From: Pholiota molesta
Taxonomy: Eukaryota; Basidiomycota; Agaricomycetes; Agaricales; Strophariaceae
Direction of reading: 5' to 3'
Assembly (NCBI GenBank): GCA_014925825.1
Contig: JACGCK010000038.1
Span: 186,001 to 250,000, forward strand
Length of the DNA: 64,000 bases
In this document: one piece after another, positions 24,922 to 36,022 of the stretch
How the letters are laid out: every line of letters starts with the position of its first letter
Numbering within the stretch: position 1 is the stretch's first letter
Notes under the pieces: generated by a model
What the model was told of the DNA's origin: nothing
Database searches by the model: none
What the model saw: only the letters and a program-made list of their open reading frames with translations
Translations under genes and position numbers: made by a program

Positions 24922-25755
24922 ATGGACGCACGACTCCGCAGAGTCAATAAGGAAATCGCAGGTATGTCAATTCCCCCCAACCCAAATCAAAACTGATGTC
25001 AACGATAACAGATTGCAAGAACGACAAAACTTCGCAAATCAAGATTGAACTCATAGATGAATCGCCATTTCATCTAAAAGGATCCTTTCCTGGTCCGGAA
25101 GGCACTGCTTATGAAGGCGGACTCTTCGAAGTTGTGAGTGCGGTAATGCCTGTGGTTGTTTGATAATTCTCCAACATATGCCACACGCCATAGGATATCG
25201 TAATTCCTGAATCATATCCATTTCAACCTGTGAAGATGAAATTCATCACTAAAGTCTATCATCCAAATGTGTCCTCCGCTTCCGGCGCGATCTGCCTCGA
25301 TATCCTCAAGGATGCATGGTCTCCTGTTCTAACACTCAAATCAACCCTAATCTCTCTTCAAAGTCTTCTATGCTCCCCTGAACCAAATGATCCCAAGACG
25401 CAGAAGTCGCAAAACACTATATGACTAGCAAATCCAGTTTTGAAGATACCGCGACTTACTGGACTCAAATCTACGCAGGGGGCCCTGGTCCGAAAGATAA
25501 AGGGAGCAAGGCAGCTGGAAGGGATGGTCAAGACGATGTTGCGATCGCCGGCCTGGAACGGGCTCATGTCGACCGATTTGAAACGCTTGGTTTCCAAAGA
25601 TCCAAAGTTGTGGGTTGCATTCTTGTCTTCGTCCCTGTGCCTCATGTTAACACGTTCAATCTGTCTAGATTGATGCTCTCCGGCGTCTAAACTACCGTGG
25701 TCCTAATGTGTCGCAGATAACAGATGACCGAGTAGTGGAGGAGCTTTTGAAGTAA
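24922..25755 (+). CDS. ubc1: Ubiquitin-conjugating enzyme E2 with C-terminal UBA domain (Ubc1 type); one frameshift
   Basis: Exons 24922-24961, 25012-25133, 25194-25609 and 25669-25755. The UBC fold (about residues 1-150) includes [38 protein letters not shown] and the catalytic cysteine in [20 protein letters not shown] linker follows, then a UBA domain ([42 protein letters not shown]). This is the Ubc1/UBE2K layout, an E2 that builds K48 chains for proteasomal degradation. After SPEPNDP, at 25392-25394, the frame breaks by one base. A fourth C would restore [19 protein letters not shown] and give 221 residues. Because Ubc1 is normally an important conserved gene, a sequence error is more likely than loss. 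Confidence 0.9.
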
Positions 25756-27315
25756 TTATTTAGGTCGCTTTTCTTGTTTTCTTCGTGCTCTCTTTGAACG
25801 ATAGGTCTTCAATATATTGGTTTCAACTATGGCATTGCGCTCTTTCCGGGCATGCAGTTAACAATCATGTTATACGCCCGTGTATCTCGAAGCCGAGAAG
25901 ATAGCAACGTCGCAACACCTCATGACAGTCAGTCATCGAATTTTGCTTGACCTATTGGAAGCTTCGTCGCAATATGATTGGTGTTATACCGTCGATCTGG
26001 CGTGCTGTAGGCCCTCATGCGTCCTGCCCAAAATACAAGGCAGAGGCGAGTGATCCAATAGGAGGTTAATTCATGGACTGTCAGTGCTCGGTTGACTTTC
26101 TGGCGAGGTGGGGTTCAAGTAGGTAGATTAGCTCATCAGCACTACTCCAACCCATGAATCCTTCAAACTGATTTCCCTATCTTACGACACATTCTAGCCT
26201 ATCAAACTTCTATGTGAACGGCTCCCCCATATTCATTTCGCCCAGAATCATCTGTCACCTGGATTAATGCCGCAATGCGGACATTATAATTTTACGTTAC
26301 TTGTCGACGTTTTACTGTGCGAGTTGACTTGAACCTCCATGTTCCTCGGAGCGCGAGGTGTCTAAATGGCTTATACATAGTTAATTACACAAGTGAGGTG
26401 TCCAAAGGCATTGGAAATTACGGTCCCAGCAGGACCTCCAAACTGCGCTTGGATATTTTGGATACGGAGTAGCCATGTATATAAATACATGCTCTACCGA
26501 TTCATGAATGGAACTTGCCAAGATTGGTTTCAGTAGTACATATTAAGTTGTGAGCCGTTTTTACCCTTATAATTCGCACATATCTATCTCTTCCCTAATT
26601 CTTCGAGAATGACATTGTGGAGCGCTACTGACCACCAGGAATTCATAACCGCGCAACTGCGCGTTGTCCTCTTATCTTAGTCTAAATCGGATCTGTTCAG
26701 AAAATATTATGCAGAAGTTTTAGACACTGGATCGTCAAATGAGGACCAGCCCATCAGCTATTCCAGGTTGAATTTAGGTGAAGAATTAGCTGGGGTTTAG
26801 CAGGAAAATGCCACTGTTCTAAAAATAGATCTCCTTTGGGAAAATAAAGCTTAACCTTCACGCATTGTTCACGCACGGTGGGCTCTCAACGTCGCTCCTG
26901 TCGATACCTGCGGTGAGTAGAGCTCATAGCTAGCACTGTCTATTCTACTGACTTTCATGCGCTACATGTATCGAAACCCAAAAGGTTGTCCAATGCTTTC
27001 TCATTAAATGGTACTGATCTGACAGATGTACAGGATTTTGAAGTGGGTGATGTCAGACCGTCTCAGCGGTTGAGCACTCTATCAACGCATAGTTGAAGGT
27101 TCGCTTGTGTATGGGAAGGTTTCAACGTACCAAAAACACGCGGACTAAAATGCGGCAGACGGTGATCTTACGACGACCGCGTTCGTTGGGGCCTGTTCGA
27201 CTCTGATGAATCCGATTAATTGGTACAACAGGCTTTGTGATATTCTTCTGTCCGTACTTACTCATTGACAAGAATGTGTTTTTACTCTGTCCCATTAAGT
27301 AACCCAGATGCATCC
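25756..27315. other. Gene-poor region with a tRNA-like vestige
   Basis: About 1.6 kb without long open frames. Around 27053-27115 there is a D-arm-like hairpin (CTCAGCGGTTGAG), a partial anticodon-type hairpin (CTAT..ATAG) and GAAGGTTCG, which vaguely resembles a T-arm. No acceptor stem closes it, so no tRNA is called. Confidence 0.35.
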
Positions 27316-27913
27316 TTAATTTACCGCCACACAATCAATCGCGACCACGTAATTCTGTTAAGAAATGATGGCCAGAATATAGCGAAATCGATTTGAGATA
27401 TTGAAAGAAAGGATGCATTTAATAGTTCTACTCACGTATTGCGCTCCCCACCAGCAACAGAGAGGCTGCGCTGCACACTGACTTGCTGCTCCTGATCCAA
27501 CTACTCCAACATAGGACATGGGCTGGCAGGTGAGTCCGACGGTATAGAGCCCTCCAACATTGATCCCCAATAGCTGAAGAATCGCGGCAGTGGCTGGATC
27601 GGAGGCCTAAATATTATCTGGGATAAAATACTTAGATTGACTAAGAGCACAGCGACGCACATATGTGAGCGAGTTACAGCACAGCAGGTTTGTGGCACAC
27701 TCGTTGGCCGGGATGGTAACGCCCATTTGGCGACGTGCGAAAGACGTATCGCTCGGGCTAGCTGCGGCCTCTCTCTGTTGCGTATAAGTAGAAGAAACGG
27801 TTAGCCAATAGAGACAAAAGAACTTGTACACATACAATATCCATCGAAGTGGCGGCAGCAAGGGTATATCCCGTCATGGCAAGCAACAATTTAGTCAGGT
27901 TGAAAGCAGCCAT
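27316..27913 (-). CDS. Class I hydrophobin
   Basis: Four exons on the minus strand: 27913-27836, 27774-27661, 27606-27436, 27354-27316, giving 133 residues. The N-terminus (MAAFNLTKLLLAMTGYTLAA) is a secretion signal. All eight hydrophobin cysteines are present with spacing C-x5-CC-x31-C-x16-C-x5-CC-x13-C (ECATNLLCC, LTCQP, SQCAAQPLCC, IDC), which fits class I. Mature protein would coat hyphae or spores by assembling into amphipathic films at air-water interfaces. The last exon is only 13 codons (NYVVAIDCVAVN) and is supported because it supplies the eighth cysteine in frame. An upstream in-frame start would add residues and is less likely. Confidence 0.93.
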
Positions 27914-28421
27914 TACTAGTAAGTTCCAAGAATTCAGCCAAAAATGGTGAATGTCAAGCTTCGACGTGTATCTTATATATAATTTCAAGCTGGCATACTT
28001 CGGGGCATGCACATGTTCGGAGTTTCCTGACTCCTGAGTCTTGAGGTTGAGTACATAATCTCACGGAATCTGTTGAGTGGCGTAGCTTCAACTTATTAAT
28101 AGGAACACAAGCCACTGTTCAAACGTTCAAGTCCTATTAGTGACGTTAAAAACAACGAAGGTGGGCTGTAAGTCGGCACAGAAGGTCAGACGACAATGAC
28201 TGTGGCATCAAAGCGGTAAGTATTCCATTGGCTATCCCGATGTATGCTGGGAGCCAACTGGAAGCTGGTACAAGGAGCGACCGATCCTGCAAAAGCCAAG
28301 GAGAGGAATAATAATTCAAGGATAGTAGAATAGCAGGTTATATTTTCCCACTTCTTTAACTTGCATATTTTACAAAAAAAAAAAACTAGGGCTAAAAACA
28401 AGCTAAAAAGTAGCCGCCCTC
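27914..28421. other. Spacer between hydrophobin and oxygenase genes
   Basis: Both neighbours are on the minus strand, so this holds the hydrophobin promoter and the oxygenase 3' end. A poly-A run (about 28374-28385) lies just downstream of the oxygenase stop on the opposite strand. No gene is seen. Confidence 0.45.
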
Positions 28422-29824
28422 TCAACCCCTCTCGTGAGCAGGCTTGACGCGCACTACGAGACACACCTTCCCATACGCACAAGACATGTTGGCTTCGTTA
28501 CCATAGGATATATACTGCTCTTCGAAAGAATTCTTCTTTCCCGGCGGCTTCGCCCAGACTACACTCGATACTTTCACATTGCCTTGTAGATCAAGGTCTT
28601 TGATTTCTTTCAGCGCCCTTGATCCAGAACGTGCGTCATATCCAATTCTTGCCTTCTCCACTTGGCACAAATAGGGAAGAAGCCCATCCTCAATATAATC
28701 ACCTCTAAAAGCGACGAAATGATCCACGAAGCAGTATATGTCATCATTCAAGCTATCGCGGTAGATGGCCTTCACCGAGGCGTCTAGTTTGAGCGCATCG
28801 CATACACGCTTGAGTAGCGCGTCGACTCCTTTCAGATGTTCCCCAATTTTCGAAAGCTTAGTCAAGGATCCGCTGCGAGGGTACTCGTAGGACAGGTCAA
28901 ACGCGAGCCGGCCGCCCTTCCTGAGGAAATCCGGCTTAGAGAGAAGTGAAGCGAGCGCGTTCTGCAGGGAGAGCTCAATCTCCTTGTCATTCTGGATTTC
29001 AATGCTGTCCGATGGGCCAGAGGCGCTGTGGTAGAGGTTATAGGTCAGGGTGACGCGATATCCGCTCGTCACTTCTGCGACCTCGTGTTCGACGTCGCTA
29101 AAAAATGCGGCGAAGGCGACATGCGGCGCATCGTTGGATACATTGGCCACTGCTTTTGCAGAGTCGAACGTGTATTCATTGCCACGGTGTCGGAATAGCA
29201 AGGAGCCGCCTGTATGAGGAGTTGGGAAGACCACAACAAGGGATCCAAACATGTTGTCGCTACGCGGGGTGTCGACATGGGCTTTGAAGAAAGATCCTGG
29301 GCCTGTATAGATCTATGTCAGCGCTTGGATAACAAATATATATTTGAAGACCCGATGAGCATACCATATACGTTGAGTTTATACAACTCTACCACCACGT
29401 TAGCAGCCGACCCGCTAGACTTGAACAGAGCGTCGACAGCAGTGGGGATAATACCCGAATCCCAAGGAGAAAATTGCGCGGCGAAGTCCGCAGAATCCAT
29501 TTTCCCCGCCTTCCGATAGCTCTCATCTAGAAGATCCTCTTGATTTCTGCCGAATGTTGCTGGTGCACATGCGTCAGCGAGAGCTTTGAGTTGTGCCTCA
29601 GTTGGATTGGCGAAATCAACGAGCCTGAAGATTGTATAAATTAATCAAATGTGGACATAATTATGATGCTAATTGCTCTACCTCGGTTCGCCCTCGCAGC
29701 GATAGAACAATGTCGACTGCTGAGCGTTCAACGGCACAGTACCGGTACAATAAGGAACATCGATGACTTTTTCGAAGATCGATCGAAAGTCAACGAGGAT
29801 AGGATGTTCGTCAGGTGAAGGCAT
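28422..29824 (-). CDS. 2OG-Fe(II) dioxygenase (prolyl 4-hydroxylase-like)
   Basis: Three or more exons; start ATG at 29824 (MPSPDEHPILVDFRSIFEK). After RCEGEPR an intron leads to LVDFANPTEAQLKALADACA and AAQFSPWDSGIIPTAVDALF, then ELYKLNVYGPGSFFKAHVDT. HVD supplies the first iron ligands (His-x-Asp). MFGSLVVVFPTPHTGGSL and FFSDVEHEV (distal His) follow, then SGYRVTLTYNLY, whose Arg would hold 2-oxoglutarate. The C-terminal 180 residues are a family-specific extension. The reaction would be Fe/2OG-dependent hydroxylation of a protein or small molecule; the substrate is unknown. The start codon is only 78 bp from a transposon, so its promoter may have been altered. A broken paralog lies at 33.0-33.5 kb. 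Confidence 0.88.
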
Positions 29825-29902
29825 GTTGGGTGTTTCAAGCTATAACTCAAAAAGATTAAGGCTGGGGAAAATAAATATTTGGACGCTTTGCAGACCTATT
29901 CT

Positions 29903-30773
29903 AGGACCCCGGAATATACTGATAGATACGTGAGGCGATTTTTGGATAAAATTCAATGATTTTGGACCAGATGGCACAGGGCTATTTGGATAAAAAAGTA
30001 CACATTTTGAGCAAAATGCTAGCTGAAAATGTTTGGATAAGAATGCTACTCTGAAGAATGGGCTGGAAAAAAATTTGGATAAAAAAGTGGCCTTTCACAG
30101 ACTCAAACCGAAAAGTTCAGCCCAAGCATCGGCTCTAGACTTCCCAATGTTCCCATATGAGAATCTACCACTACACCATAACTATTTATGTACTCAACGC
30201 CTTAATTGCTATACTTCAACTTAGGACACTTATACTATGTGTGAGCCATTACATCATAGCCGCTATGGATGGTGACAACTGCTGAACGCAACATCCACCT
30301 CGAATCATCCACTGCTTTGTGCATAATGCTAGATTCAGACGACAAAAAATCAATGACTATTTCCATACTGGATAATTATGATCAATCCCAAGATGAAACT
30401 GGCGTCAATGAAGGTTTAGATTTTTAACGGGCCCTCCAGAAATCATCATTTTTGCATAACATTAAGTTTTTTTCAATGCAATGTACTCACTCAGAAAGTG
30501 CGCAAGATGCCTTGGGAGCAAAAAATTAGCCCGAGGGTATTTTTCGTAGGCCTGTACCAAATTTTGGATAAAAAACGGGCTTGGGAGCAAAAATTTAGCC
30601 TTGGGGTATTTTTCTTAGGCCTGTACCAAAGTTTGGATAAAAAACAGTATATTTGGATGCCTGGAGAATTTTTTGGATAAAAACCGGCCAAAACACCCAA
30701 AAGTTGTTTGGATAAAAATCTCCAAAATATGGCCGTTTAAAATCACGCATCTATCAGTATATTCCGGGGTCCT
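29903..30773. mobile_element. Non-autonomous DNA transposon (MITE-like), 871 bp
   Basis: Terminal inverted repeats of 31 bp (29903-29933 and 30743-30773) match at 30 of 31 positions and begin AGGACCCCGG. They are flanked by a perfect 8-bp direct repeat CCTATTCT (29895-29902 and 30774-30781), the expected target-site duplication. No transposase frame exists inside, so it depends on an element elsewhere. Eight-base duplications are typical of hAT, P, KDZ and some Mutator-like families; the terminal sequence does not let me choose. The interior is built of TTTGGATAAAAA motifs and a 69-bp tandem duplication. On the minus strand at about 30160-30179 it has a tRNA-like A-box. Intact ends suggest recent insertion. 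Confidence 0.92.
30511..30648. repeat. 69-bp tandem duplication inside the transposon
   Basis: Two head-to-tail units, 30511-30579 and 30580-30648, each starting CTTGGGAGCAAAAA and ending in the TTTGGATAAAAA motif. They differ at a handful of positions. At least seven more full or partial copies of TTTGGATAAAAA occur across the element (near 29941, 29984, 30032, 30074, 30653, 30672 and 30706). Confidence 0.9.
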
Positions 30774-30781
30774 CCTATTCT

Positions 30782-31325
30782 TATAGTAAATTGATACCTC
30801 ATCGATTGATCCCTTCCTTGATCTGTCGGTCCTAATTTATGTAAAGATCAATTGACTTAGGATAATGACTCCGACTTCGAGTCAACTTCGAGTCGGTACT
30901 TATAGTTCAAAAATCTAATATGGGTATGCACAGATCCTGAATCCCTGGGCCTGTGCTTTAAATCCCTTATTGAGGTATCCAGATATTGATGCGGCTGGGA
31001 AATTAGAGAAATTAATTTACTCTAGGAAAAAAGGTTCAGTGACCACTGACACGGGAGTTATAGTATGTCTCAAAAATCAACAGATGTTTTGTGGCAAACG
31101 GACGAACGGTCCACGAATACTGCAAATATGTCGGGAAGCGAGCTAGTTGTTCGGATTCCAACAAGTCATACTTATATTAATCGGTTGTTGTACTTACGTT
31201 TTGAACGCCAACGTCCCTCCTTTCGCCAGCGACAACTTGTTACAGCACGCCTTTCGCCATTGCCATCCCGGGGCTTATCAAAACATCATTTGATTTACTT
31301 CTGCTGTTACCAATGCGTGCGTCAG
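30782..31325. other. Intergenic region and unresolved 5' end
   Basis: Between the transposon and the first secure exon of the next gene. The plus-strand frame 31065-31331 may contain the true first exon (MSQKSTDVLW or MSGSELVVRI), but no join to the downstream frame could be fixed. Confidence 0.35.
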
Positions 31326-32591
31326 GCTTGACCCATTTATCCTGGCAGAATCTGGAATTAACAAAATTTTCGAGATAGCTCCCAGTTGGCATTCGCGTAG
31401 CAACCGCAACCGTGAATTCGGTTATGATCAGCGCAAGGTTCGCAACAGTAATTGAATCAGACTCCTTTCCATCGTCTTTGACTCACAGTGTGTACTCCCA
31501 CAGGGTGCACCGGCACAGCTTAGGGATGTTTTAAACATGGACGATGAGGAAGAATATGACGAGGTCCTTGTAAGTCATGAGTAAACCACTTGATTTATGC
31601 GATACATCCGAGTCTAATGCTGCACTCCAGTCAACTATCAAATGCCTCGCTGGTGAGGCCCTTGATATGGATATGGACGGCAGGTCACAAAAAGGAAAAA
31701 TCAATTCGATTAAAAGACAAGTTGGTACCATGTCCTCCTCAAGTTAATGTAATAACTGACTCTCATTGTCGTCATAGCTAAAAGACAAATATCCTGACAT
31801 CCTCGGCGCCGCGGTCGAAGATAGTGACAAACGCCTCCATTTCGTGCATCAGTATATCCTTTATACTCATACCCGGAATAGGGCATACAAGCACAAGAAC
31901 AAAGAGAAAGAGTCGCAAAAGCCAGCAAGCAGTGTAAAGGTGCACACCATGCTGACAAGGAAGTCTTCTACGTCTTGCATTCCTCAGGTAAGTGAGCCAC
32001 TACTATATCTCATATGTCCACACTAATATTTGCTCGTAGTCATTCGCGGGGGAAAGGGCTGATGCTATTGAAATTACTTCGTCCGACACCGAAAATGCCT
32101 CGAAGTTGACGGAGAAAATAAAAAGGGATGAACAAAGCAACCCGTCGGGCTCTATCCAAGACTCGACTACGCAAACATCGAGGCCAGGTCACCCTCGCTT
32201 CAATGCCATTTTCAACAGAGCTTCGTCTTCCAAAGTCTTTTCTCCAGACAGCTCGAGTCGAACCATGGCATTCTCCCAAAAACCGAATACAATTTCCCGT
32301 TCCGCTGGCAATCCGAGAGAAAACGGGGTGTCCTCTAGTCAGGAGAGAGGAAAAGCTGGGCCCATCTACGAATTCCTTGACACCTGCCTGCCTTCCATGA
32401 GGCGTCACCTCCAAAGCTTTCTCGACTTTGGGTGCGATACTTCAGAGCATCTGTTTAGCATGTCGCTTTGGCAGCCGGCGATGATCCAGGAGTTTCTGAA
32501 CAAGCTTCCTCCGAGCAGGAATGGAGAACGGTTGACCGAGATGGAAAAGCTTATTATCCAAAATCACCTTCTGGGGTACTTCAAATCTTGA
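31326..32591 (+). CDS. Unknown fungal protein, 5' end unresolved
   Basis: Five exons that keep one frame: 31326-31437, 31504-31569, 31631-31720, 31778-31987, 32040-32591. The frame reads RLDPFILAESGINKIFEIAP, APAQLRDVLNMDDEEEYDE, a basic/Ser-rich low-complexity middle, and then a compact C-terminal block (about the last 75 residues). That block reads YEFLDTCLPSMRRHLQSFLD, FGCDTSEHLFSMSLW, FLNKLPPSRNGERLTEME and LIIQNHLLGYF. I recall similar C-terminal blocks in uncharacterised Agaricomycete proteins, but no function is known to me. There is no catalytic motif, signal peptide or membrane helix. The first exon is missing: an in-frame stop lies just before the acceptor at 31326. Confidence 0.6.
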
Positions 32592-32999
32592 ACCTTCACG
32601 TCGGAATGGGTAGTTGAGATTTTTGAAGGCATTGTGGCGAACCAAAGTTCACGCAAATTTGAATAATCGTATACGATGGTGATATTTTAAAATTCAATTT
32701 AATCTTAACATATTTGTTTTCGTTGCTGCACTCCATGTTTTCTCTTCCTTGGATTGTGTAATCGGCTTTATGAGCTTGAAGAAACTGATGGGTGAAAGAC
32801 ATTTACCTCGTCAAGGATATCATTTCTTCAATTTGAATATTTACCGAATCTCCAGCCTGCTCCAAGTCGACGCAGAGTAATCAGAAAGCCATATCCACGA
32901 ATGACCGTCTTGTAATTGCACAGATATATGAAAAGAGAATCTTCAAGGACTCTATTTTCGAATTTGACGAATTTGTCCATGGAGCAGTACTATTTATCA

Positions 33000-33549
33000 T
33001 TATGGCGCTCGCTGTATAGCGCCGCAGACCAGCTGGAGCAGCGTGTCGATGCCTTTGAGGAGTTGCTCGATACTAAAGAGCCTGGTCGACACTGGATCGA
33101 AGGGATAATTGTAAGATAGGCTGAACGCAAGCAAGCCGGAGTTCGGAAGAAACTGGGAGCGGTGAGAAGCGAGGCGAGCCGCCGAGCCCAGTGCTGTGCT
33201 CAAGGTCGAGAGAATCCGTGCATCATTCTGGACCGTAGCGTCCGAGACCGTGGGGTGGACTATTGGGAACTGATATGGCAGAGTTGCAAGTGAGGGTGAC
33301 ACGATATCCGTTCGAGGTTCGTCATCGCTGATTCATGCGGTGAAAGCTACGTGTGGGCTGTCGGTAGAGAAGCTAGATATTGCTCTGTGAGAGTTAAATG
33401 TGTGTTCAACGTTGTCGTTACGGAAGTAGCAAGAACCCGATGATGTGAGGGGCTAGAAAGGACCATAGCGAGGGAGCCGAACATTCTGTTGAGGGAAGAA
33501 GGAACCCGGGGGCCTAGTAAACTATGGTCAGCTGGGTCGGTCACCTAAT
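33000..33549 (-). pseudogene. 2OG-Fe(II) oxygenase relic, paralog of the gene at 28.4-29.8 kb
   Basis: Minus-strand sequence matches the intact oxygenase in pieces in different frames. RMFGSLAMVL corresponds to NMFGSLVVVF, FRNDNVEHTFNSHRAISSFS to FRHRGNEYTFDSAKAVANVS, NGYRVTLT to SGYRVTLT, and GLLAFSLSYNYPFD to GRLAFDLSYEYPRS. At least three frame changes and an in-frame stop after PHVAFTA separate them, and the iron-binding His in the EHEV block is lost. The 5' half and the C-terminal extension are absent. An old segmental copy, separated from its source by the transposon and the unknown gene. Confidence 0.8.
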
Positions 33550-34375
33550 AGAATGCTGCTTCCTTTTCTTCAGCACAGTGACACAGTACGCCTTAGACTA
33601 CGCTGCAGAGGTATCATGGAGTTTCAGATCTGAAGCTGTCTCGATGATGGCCGTGAATGGTTGAGACGCACCTGTGACCTCCCAGTCGTGCTAAAGGCAA
33701 GCTAAAAATTGGAAAGTTTCGATGAAGTGATCATACAGGGCACAGGAGGTAAGTTGTAGATGCCTACAACATGGGAAGTTACAGAGGTTGAGGCCTGCGT
33801 CTGAGCAAGCCATGAAAAACAGAAAGTTGACAGAGATTGGCGGCGTTCAGGTTGCGTTCCAGACAAAGGCTTGAAATTTTGAAAGCTTGAAATTTCAAAC
33901 GTTCACGCGTTGTCACGATAGTCACGTCTATGAATCGTAGCACGGGATGTGACATTTCGTGGCCTCCAGGACCAAGGAACAAGGCCTTTGATCATGACAA
34001 TGACAGTTCAGTTACCACTTGTATAGTGCACTTATATGATTTACTTACTTGTGGTTTACAGGAGAAATGGGCGCCTATTGAGATTTTTGTAATGCGCGCA
34101 ACGATTTATCCTCTAATACAACTGAAGCACATTTGAGTCGAGTTGCGTGATTGTGCCATAGCTACAACATGTCAACTGAGCATCAGGCAAGAATTACGAG
34201 ACAGGCGTTGGGTGAGACGATCGTCGTCGTGTGGATTGCGGTGAGGTAGTGGTCCTGAGCAAGCTGCTCACCCTGGTTAGGCTCCGGAAGTGCCGGTCCG
34301 CCGCATCACGACCATAATGACGCGGCACGCCCCTGGTCAACAACGCAAAACAACACTCACATCTCCACCACCATC
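33550..34375. other. Intergenic region upstream of dsk2
   Basis: About 825 bp. It holds the dsk2 promoter at its right end. No frame with motifs; a GAAATTTCAAACGTT-rich stretch near 33885-33905 is unexplained. Confidence 0.4.
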
Positions 34376-36022
34376 ATGTCCGACGAGCAAGCGCCCGAAA
34401 TCCAAATCAATGTCAAAGGTATGCGCTTTTCAACTCTACACAGCGCCTGCGACTGACTATGCTCAACTGGGCGGCAGGTCCAAGCGAGCTGAAGCTACAG
34501 ATCTCGATAACGACGGATAAGACCGTGTTGGAGCTCAAGCAGGCCATCGCGGCCAAATCGGATGTGGAAGCAGACAGACAGCGTCTCATTTACTCTGGCA
34601 AGTTGATTCGTTCATGTACTACATACATTATATTGACATACCCGACACAAAACAGGCCGTGTACTGAAGGTGCTTACCGTGCAGTTTCCTTAGTCAACAA
34701 GTGGCTAATTTCTGATATCATCGCCTTACAGGATGATGATCTGCTGTCTGTATACAAGATCCAGTCGACGCACACAATCCACATGGTCAAGGGCGTATCA
34801 CGCTCGACAGGTGGAGGCTCGTCGTCCACCGGCGGCGCGAGTCCCGCACCACAGCAGCTCCCGACCATGCAGACCGGCCAGAACGTGCACGACCCCCTAA
34901 CGCAACTCAACGGCCACATGGGCTTTGGCGCCATGGCCGGCCTGAACCCCTTCGGCGAGCTGGGGCTGAACCAGAACGACCCCAACATGGTGTGTGTGCC
35001 TCGTCGTTTTCGCTGGAGCCCGGGGCTGCTGGGGCTGCCGGACCAGAACATTCTAGTGGTTTACCCCGGATCGCTGACATCATAATTTGCAGATGCAGAC
35101 CATGATGAACTCGCCGCAGTTCCTGCAGCAGATGTCCGCTATGATGTCTAACCCCGCGATCATGGACCAGATCATTGCGAGCAATCCCCAACTCGCATCG
35201 ATGGGCCCGCAGGTACGCCAGGCGTTCCAGGACGAAGGTTTCCGGCAGATGGTGTAGGTCCACGTCCCTATTCTCTCTCAAACCACTGCGCCGATTTTTG
35301 TCGTTCTTCCCTGAACAATCCGCTGATTATTCGACGTTTCCCAGCTCCAACCCGGAATCCCTCCAACAAATGCTCCGCATGGCGCAAGTCCTCCAAGGCG
35401 CAGGCCTCGGAGGCGCCCCATCCCCCTTCGGCGCTAGTCCCTTCGGCGCCCCCGCACAGCCCTCCTTCCCCGCGCCCGGCACGCCGAACACCGCCGCGGC
35501 GCAGACCGCCAACACGCCCGCCGCCTCCCCGAACGCCGCCAGCCCGACGACGCCCGCCGCGGGCGCAGGCGCGCCGCCGATCAACCCCTTTGGCTTTTTC
35601 TCGGGGCTGGGCGGCGCGAACCCTGCGTCGCCTGGTGCGGGGACGGGCGCGGCTGCGGGAGGGGCGGCGCCGAACCCGTTCGGGTTCAACCCTGCGATGA
35701 TGTCGCAGATGCTTGGGCTTGGGGGCGCGTATGGGGGTGGTCCTGGGGCGGGAGGCCTGGGTTCGTATGGAGGGTTTGGGGGATCCCCACCGCCGCCTGC
35801 GGATACGCGGCCGCCAGAGGAGAGGTTCCAAGTACAGCTTCAGGTTTGTCGAATGCCTCAAGTGATTATAGTTATGGCTGATGTCTATATTTTGCTTGTT
35901 TTATGTAGCAACTACAAGATATGGGCTTTACAAATGCACAACAGAATGTACGCGCACTGCTCGCGACGGGCGGGAACGTGCAGAGTGCGGTCGACTATAT
36001 ATTTGGTGGGGGTGGGCTGTGA
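34376..36022 (+). CDS. dsk2: Ubiquilin/Dsk2 ubiquitin receptor
   Basis: Seven exons: 34376-34418, 34478-34597, 34656-34669, 34732-34989, 35093-35253, 35345-35843, 35909-36022. The N-terminal ubiquitin-like domain reads LKLQISITTDKTVLELKQAI, RQRLIYSGRVLKDDDLLSVY and THTIHMVKGV. The STI1-type middle has FLQQMSAMMSNPAIMDQIIA and FQDEGFRQMVSNPESLQQML. A long Ala/Gly/Pro-rich linker precedes the C-terminal UBA domain (QLQDMGFTNAQQNVRALLA, GNVQSAVDYIFGG). It shuttles polyubiquitinated proteins to the proteasome by binding the proteasome through UBL and ubiquitin through UBA. Intron 2 is GC-AG (G|GCAAGT) and is followed by a 14-nt exon. Both are forced by the conserved IYSGRVLKDDDLL string. Confidence 0.95.

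Noticed and set aside
27045..27120. Functional tRNA gene
   Set aside because: No acceptor stem pairing and an incomplete anticodon arm.
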